Of a stretch of 5,236 bases of DNA, positions 4,070 through 5,236 are shown one piece after another. The position numbers and the translations under genes are program-made. Under the pieces are notes generated by a model. It made no database searches, had not been told where the DNA came from, and saw only the letters and a program-made list of their open reading frames with translations. The stretch is from JBBQKP01 sp038326995. GTDB taxonomy: Bacteria > Planctomycetota > Phycisphaerae > Tepidisphaerales > Tepidisphaeraceae. Each line of letters begins with the position of its first letter. Position 1 is the stretch's first letter. The DNA lies in the NCBI GenBank assembly GCA_038326995.1, contig JBBQKP010000228.1, positions 1-5,236 of the forward strand. The letters are read 5' to 3'.

Positions 4070-5236
4070 ATGAAATCGATCGACAAATTACGAGTACTGG
4101 CGTTCATTATAAGTGTTGCTTGCATGTGTCTCTTCCACGGGCCAGCGGCGATCGCTGCGGACGTGCCTCTTCCCGCGGGCGGGTCAGGCATCGTCGAACC
4201 GACGAAGTCGATCGAATTCTTAAAGCTCGGCGGAACCGAAGCGCCCCAAACGACGAAAGTAGTACAGGTCGAAGTGACGGACATGCCTTTCACGACGGCC
4301 CTTCGCGCGGAAGTGTCACGGGCATCCAACAACAATTGGGACAGCCAATTCACGATTCAGATCGAGAAGACGATCGCCAAAGACGATGTGCTTTTGGCGC
4401 GGATTTGGGCGCGTTGTGAGTGGTCGATGACCGGGCAATCTTCGGTGCCGATTTTGTTCGAACAGAACGCCGAGCCTTGGGAAAAATCGGCGGACTTTCA
4501 GACGGCGGTGGGTGCGCAGTGGCAGCGGATCGACGTGCCGTTCGTGGCGCGCGCCGACCTTGCGGCTGGCAAGTCGCAGCTCGTGATTCGCCTGGGCACG
4601 GCCAAACACACGATCGACATCGGCCCGATCGAGGTGATCAATTTCGGAAAGGGTGTTTCGCTCGGCATGTTGCCTCGCACGCTGGTGACGTACAACGGGC
4701 GCGAGCCCGGTGCGGCATGGCGCAAGGCCGCTGACGCGCGGATCGACAAACTTCGCAAGGCGGACCTGGTTGTGAAAGTCGTAGACGCGCAAGGCCAACC
4801 CTTGGAAGGCGCGACGGTCGATTTCGAATTGCAAAGGCACGCGTTCGGGTTCGGCACTGCTGTCAGCGCCGACGCCGTGCTGGGCGAGTCGGCAAACAAC
4901 GAGCGGTATCGGAAGGAGCTTTTGCGACTGTTCAACTGCGTCGTGATTGAGAATGATTTGAAGTGGCCGAACCTGGTGGCGAATGGCTACGACAAGCCGA
5001 GCAAACTGATCGACTGGCTCGAGCAGCACGACATGCCGGTGCGTGGGCACACACTCGTCTGGCCCGGCAAGGACGTTATGCCCGCGGTCGCACTGGCGCG
5101 ACTCGATAAGCCCGAAGAGTTTCGCGCTTTGATCCATGCTCACATCAAGTACACCACGCAGTTTTTTCGCGGGCGACTAATCGACTGGGACGTGATCAAC
5201 GAGCCCTTCACCAATCGCCTTGTCGAAGAAAAGCTC
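4070..5236 (+). CDS. Secreted GH10 endo-1,4-beta-xylanase-type glycoside hydrolase (3' truncated)
   Basis: The frame stays open for 389 codons to the last base of the window. Residues 1-29 are a signal peptide: basic KSIDKLR, hydrophobic core VLAFIISVACMCLF, cleavage likely after AIA. Residues 45-192 look like a beta-sandwich carbohydrate-binding module of the CBM4/9 type. Residues 232-260 (from DLVVKVVDAQGQPLEGATV) form a carboxypeptidase-regulatory-like strand pair running into RHAFGFGTAV. The GH10 barrel follows, with IENDLKWPN (293-301, normally ENEMKW), RGHTLVWPG (325-333, normally GHTLVWHSQ) and WDVINEP (373-379), where E378 is the expected acid/base. The nucleophile glutamate lies beyond the window. 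The family hydrolyses beta-1,4-xylan outside the cytoplasm with retention of configuration. Proline at 332, in place of the usual histidine, marks a divergent subgroup, so the exact substrate is uncertain. The strong Shine-Dalgarno at 4058 fixes the start. Confidence 0.9.
   Translation, partial: MKSIDKLRVLAFIISVACMCLFHGPAAIAADVPLPAGGSGIVEPTKSIEFLKLGGTEAPQTTKVVQVEVTDMPFTTALRAEVSRASNNNWDSQFTIQIEKTIAKDDVLLARIWARCEWSMTGQSSVPILFEQNAEPWEKSADFQTAVGAQWQRIDVPFVARADLAAGKSQLVIRLGTAKHTIDIGPIEVINFGKGVSLGMLPRTLVTYNGREPGAAWRKAADARIDKLRKADLVVKVVDAQGQPLEGATVDFELQRHAFGFGTAVSADAVLGESANNERYRKELLRLFNCVVIENDLKWPNLVANGYDKPSKLIDWLEQHDMPVRGHTLVWPGKDVMPAVALARLDKPEEFRALIHAHIKYTTQFFRGRLIDWDVINEPFTNRLVEEKL

Noticed and set aside
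4115..4126. Possible lipobox (SVAC) in the xylanase signal peptide
   Set aside because: Serine stands at the -3 position and the hydrophobic core before the cysteine is too short. The AIA site at residues 27-29 fits ordinary signal peptidase cleavage better.
4316..5143. 275-codon minus-strand frame opposite the xylanase
   Set aside because: It is antisense to the GH10 gene, which has a signal peptide, ordered domains and a strong ribosome binding site. The antisense product shows no domain.
1..5236. CRISPR array, tRNA, rRNA, transposase, phage or toxin-antitoxin genes
   Set aside because: I looked on both strands and found no spacer-repeat pattern, tRNA-like cloverleaf, transposase motif or phage gene. 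The tandem arrays have no spacers between units.

Overview
The window reads as ordinary chromosomal DNA (roughly 60% G+C by eye) from a planctomycete-like bacterium, possibly a Phycisphaerae-type lineage. This is an inference from four things: a PEP-CTERM protein-sorting tail at the left edge, an internally duplicated ABC-2 permease, a secreted multidomain GH10 glycosidase, and weak or absent Shine-Dalgarno sequences for most genes. No marker gene settles the taxonomy.

Layout, left to right. Positions 2-91 are the last 29 codons of an exported PEP-CTERM protein, followed by a clear rho-independent terminator (128-160). A gene-free gap (92-403) holds that terminator, a 17-bp direct repeat and two copies of a G+C-rich repeat. 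proC (404-1249, minus strand) encodes pyrroline-5-carboxylate reductase, the last step of proline synthesis. A second gene-free gap (1250-1627) holds another copy of the G+C-rich repeat, a 12-bp tandem array and a small REP-like palindrome. On the plus strand follow a 614-residue ABC-2 type permease with two homologous halves (1628-3472), then tsaE, the ATPase of tRNA t6A synthesis (best start 3562, end 3978). Last is the 5' part of a secreted GH10 endo-xylanase-type enzyme (4070 to the window end) with its own strong ribosome binding site. The xylanase frame is open to the last base, so its C-terminal half lies outside the window.

The genes do not form one pathway. Permease and tsaE are close enough (89 bp) to be co-transcribed, but their roles are unrelated. 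The xylanase probably has its own promoter. The PEP-CTERM protein and the xylanase both act outside the cytoplasm, which fits a polysaccharide-degrading, surface-protein-rich lifestyle.

I found no convincing new multi-gene system. The least explained signals are small-scale: a 21-bp exact inverted repeat on either side of proC with a third diverged copy, short tandem repeats in every longer gap and across the permease stop codon, and a large excess of the palindrome CGATCG (22 sites counted by eye in 5.2 kb). The xylanase is also an unusual GH10, with proline where a conserved active-site histidine is expected.
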